From Chlamydiota bacterium (GTDB lineage Bacteria > Chlamydiota > Chlamydiia > Chlamydiales > JAJFMB01), in the NCBI GenBank assembly GCA_021772355.1, contig JAJFMB010000029.1, forward strand, positions 1 through 22,688: a DNA stretch of 22,688 nucleotides, given 5' to 3'. The notes beneath the pieces were generated by a model, which ran no database searches, was not told the origin of the DNA, and saw only the letters and a list, made by a program, of their open reading frames with translations. Positions 20,962 through 22,688 of this stretch are shown here, piece by piece (position 1 is the stretch's first letter; every line of letters begins with the position of its first letter). The translations under genes and the position numbers were made by a program.

Positions 20962-22688
20962 ATGGCTGCTCCTTTAAATAGATCAGATATTTCAATCATC
21001 TTAAAAACAGATGAAAAGCTCTATCCTAAAGAGCAACAACCCACTGTACGGTGTGTTCAAGTCGCAGCAGCGCGTATCGGAGGCGGCCTTGTTGATGGCA
21101 ATTCCCAAGACTTCCAAGAAGCCAGAGGTGCTCTTCTCCCTCTAGCCCTAACAACTGAGGGGCATGATCAGACAGCCAAGCAAATTCGTTATGAGGCCCT
21201 CACAAGCTTAAAACAACTCCTAGAGCGCGACCCCCTTACAAGAGATTCCGCTAGTGATCTTTATTCGCTTTGCAGCGATCTGTTTGACGCTATGACAGAA
21301 GAAAAAGGAATCTGGAAACAAGACCCCAAGTTTCAATACAAACTCGCGATGGCAGCAGCAGCTGATATTACCGACATCCTTCTCCAGTACGACCTTCAAA
21401 AAACAAATCAAGATGCTCGCCTTGGCAATGTTCCAGCCGACTTTAAAGCCAAATGTCAAGAAGTCTCACAAATGTTTAAAGACTTCGCAACCGATGAAAA
21501 TCTTCCTCTGCTATTTGCTATTTCCTATCTTATCGAAGGAACAAAGCGCTTCCAAGAAGACCGATCAGGCATCGAAAGATGTTTAGAGTTAGTTGGAGAC
21601 ATCATTGCAGGTACTGCTAAGCTAGCCGCAAAAGACATCAGTGGTGCAACTACAAGCTTCATTAGGTTTGGTAAAGCCGTTCGAACAGAAACAAAAATGA
21701 GATGGTTCGAGCACGTCCTCGCCATTAAAAAGCTTGAAGTTGAAGCCAAAAGCAATACTGAAGCTTTCCAAAACCTTGTCGCCTTCATAAACAAAAACCA
21801 AAGCAAGGACTGGCGCATCCAGTACCAAGCGATCGTTACACTTGGTAACATTGCCGCGACCGGAACACCCGATGTCCAACAAAAGGCTCTCGACACACTC
21901 CGCAGCTATCTCACATACAAAAATGGCTTCAAACCTAACGCTGAATTCGCACTCAAAAGACACCTTCTAGGTACCCTTGCCAAAGTCTCCAAAGAACTTC
22001 CTGATAACCCCTCAAATAACCACCTAAGAGCCACTGTCCGCAACATCCTTCTCTCAGCAAAAGACGATGTCTCCAAAGACACAAACCTAAAAGCCTACCT
22101 CCAATCTAAAATCTCCACAAACCCCCTTTGGCCGGAAGGCGCCCCCCTTACAGATAAGAGCGCACCCAAAAGACAAATGTTCAGCGCCGCCGTCCTCCCA
22201 GCCAATGGTTATGGCACAGCCTCCGTTGCAATCACCTCCACAGGCCCAACCGTCATCCTCCCCACAACAAGCGGCGGCAGCCCAGGAGCAGAGGTCGACA
22301 AGACCCTTAGAGACCCCACTACCGTAGACAAGTTCCTCAGCAACATCTTCTTTGGCACAACCCCTCGAATCGTTGCCTCCTGGAACATCAAACATGACTT
22401 CAACCTAAATGGTAAAGGGGGGATAAAGTTTGATGATGCAGGCATGAAAGAAGTTATCTCAATACTCATAGAGCATCCAGAAATCAAAACCTTAGATCTA
22501 ACCAATCAAAGGGCTTCAGATTCAGCAATACAAATGCTGCTTGAAGCGCTCACCTCAGGACAAATATCGTTAACAAAACTCGTAGTGGATTTCGAATTTG
22601 ATACTGTACCGGGTGGTGTCCCTCAAGAAGAAACCCCCAACTACAGAGAACTAACCAAGCATATTACCTGGTCTCAGGATAACGCTAA
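20962..22688 (+). CDS. Long ARM/HEAT-like and LRR-containing protein, cut by the right edge
   Basis: The frame is open from the ATG at 20962 to the last base with no stop, at least 575 residues; the start is preceded by TGGAGGAAAA. The first ~420 residues are all-helical, with repeat-like pairs such as FQNLVAFINKNQSKDW followed by RIQYQAIVTLGNIAATG and DVQQKALDTLRSYL (about residues 270-315), resembling ARM/HEAT repeats. A Pro/Ser/Thr-rich spacer follows (about 400-450). From about residue 494 the pattern DAGMKEVISILIEHPEIKTLDLTNQ and AIQMLLEALTSGQISLTKLVVD is that of ribonuclease-inhibitor-type leucine-rich repeats. No signal peptide or TM segment. Proteins with LRRs are common host-interaction candidates in chlamydial symbionts. 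Codons end strongly in C. Function unknown. Confidence 0.8.
   Translation, partial: MAAPLNRSDISIILKTDEKLYPKEQQPTVRCVQVAAARIGGGLVDGNSQDFQEARGALLPLALTTEGHDQTAKQIRYEALTSLKQLLERDPLTRDSASDLYSLCSDLFDAMTEEKGIWKQDPKFQYKLAMAAAADITDILLQYDLQKTNQDARLGNVPADFKAKCQEVSQMFKDFATDENLPLLFAISYLIEGTKRFQEDRSGIERCLELVGDIIAGTAKLAAKDISGATTSFIRFGKAVRTETKMRWFEHVLAIKKLEVEAKSNTEAFQNLVAFINKNQSKDWRIQYQAIVTLGNIAATGTPDVQQKALDTLRSYLTYKNGFKPNAEFALKRHLLGTLAKVSKELPDNPSNNHLRATVRNILLSAKDDVSKDTNLKAYLQSKISTNPLWPEGAPLTDKSAPKRQMFSAAVLPANGYGTASVAITSTGPTVILPTTSGGSPGAEVDKTLRDPTTVDKFLSNIFFGTTPRIVASWNIKHDFNLNGKGGIKFDDAGMKEVISILIEHPEIKTLDLTNQRASDSAIQMLLEALTSGQISLTKLVVDFEFDTVPGGVPQEETPNYRELTKHITWSQDNA

Noticed and set aside
22087..22505. Minus-strand ORFs at the right end (and at 21220-21963)
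   Set aside because: They lie opposite the long + strand frame, which has a start, ribosome binding site and promoter and no stop for 575 codons; they are shadows of its C-ending codons.

Overview
The window looks like part of a chromosome from an obligate intracellular, host-associated bacterium. The best guess is a member of the Chlamydiota outside Chlamydiaceae (a Parachlamydia-, Waddlia- or Simkania-like amoeba symbiont). The reasons are a TLC-type nucleotide translocase gene, several proteins with eukaryote-type domains, a moderately low G+C content, and many small lineage-specific membrane or secreted proteins. No rRNA, marker gene or tRNA is present, so this is inference from gene content. 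The window holds about 27 genes, is densely coded, and has no IS element, integrase or CRISPR array.

Left part (1-4228): an ABC exporter cut by the left edge, then a co-directional run of an APH(6)-type antibiotic kinase, a GNAT acetyltransferase resembling AAC(6'), yqeY, and a protein with a convincing Myb/SANT repeat. At 4278-4354 is a mosaic scar with fragments of two neighbouring genes. It is followed by an AAA_14/DUF4143 ATPase, with three regularly spaced palindromes upstream, and a secreted ADP-ribosyltransferase-like protein.

Middle (6350-11118): the argO-like exporter and its divergent argP-like regulator, a histidine phosphatase, a small membrane protein, then divergent genes for a secreted beta-carbonic anhydrase and a secreted chorismate mutase. 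Next is a 404-residue protein whose motifs match type II PI4-kinases.

Duplication-rich section (11242-15674): an operon of GNAT, P-loop kinase and hypothetical protein with ATGA overlaps has been duplicated. The second copy is mostly decayed: it keeps one intact paralogue, the last 12 codons of the kinase gene and the 5' end of a membrane-protein gene. A lone PAS protein and a secreted 111-residue protein follow. The 3' end of the latter is repeated on the far side of another inserted gene.

Right part (15768-22688): a LysR regulator, a bacterial PH-like protein, a TLC-family translocase in an apparent operon with an alpha/beta hydrolase, a protein resembling a PHO80/U-type cyclin, a prolyl-oligopeptidase-like hydrolase, and a long protein (ARM/HEAT-like then start of an LRR region) running off the right edge.

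Two themes stand out. First, four or five genes encode domains normally found in eukaryotes (Myb/SANT, cyclin, PI4-kinase, ART-like, LRR), which makes this a good place to look for host-directed effectors. Second, the strand composition flips from G-rich to C-rich on the + strand between about 11 and 17 kb regardless of gene direction, which is what a replication terminus region looks like.
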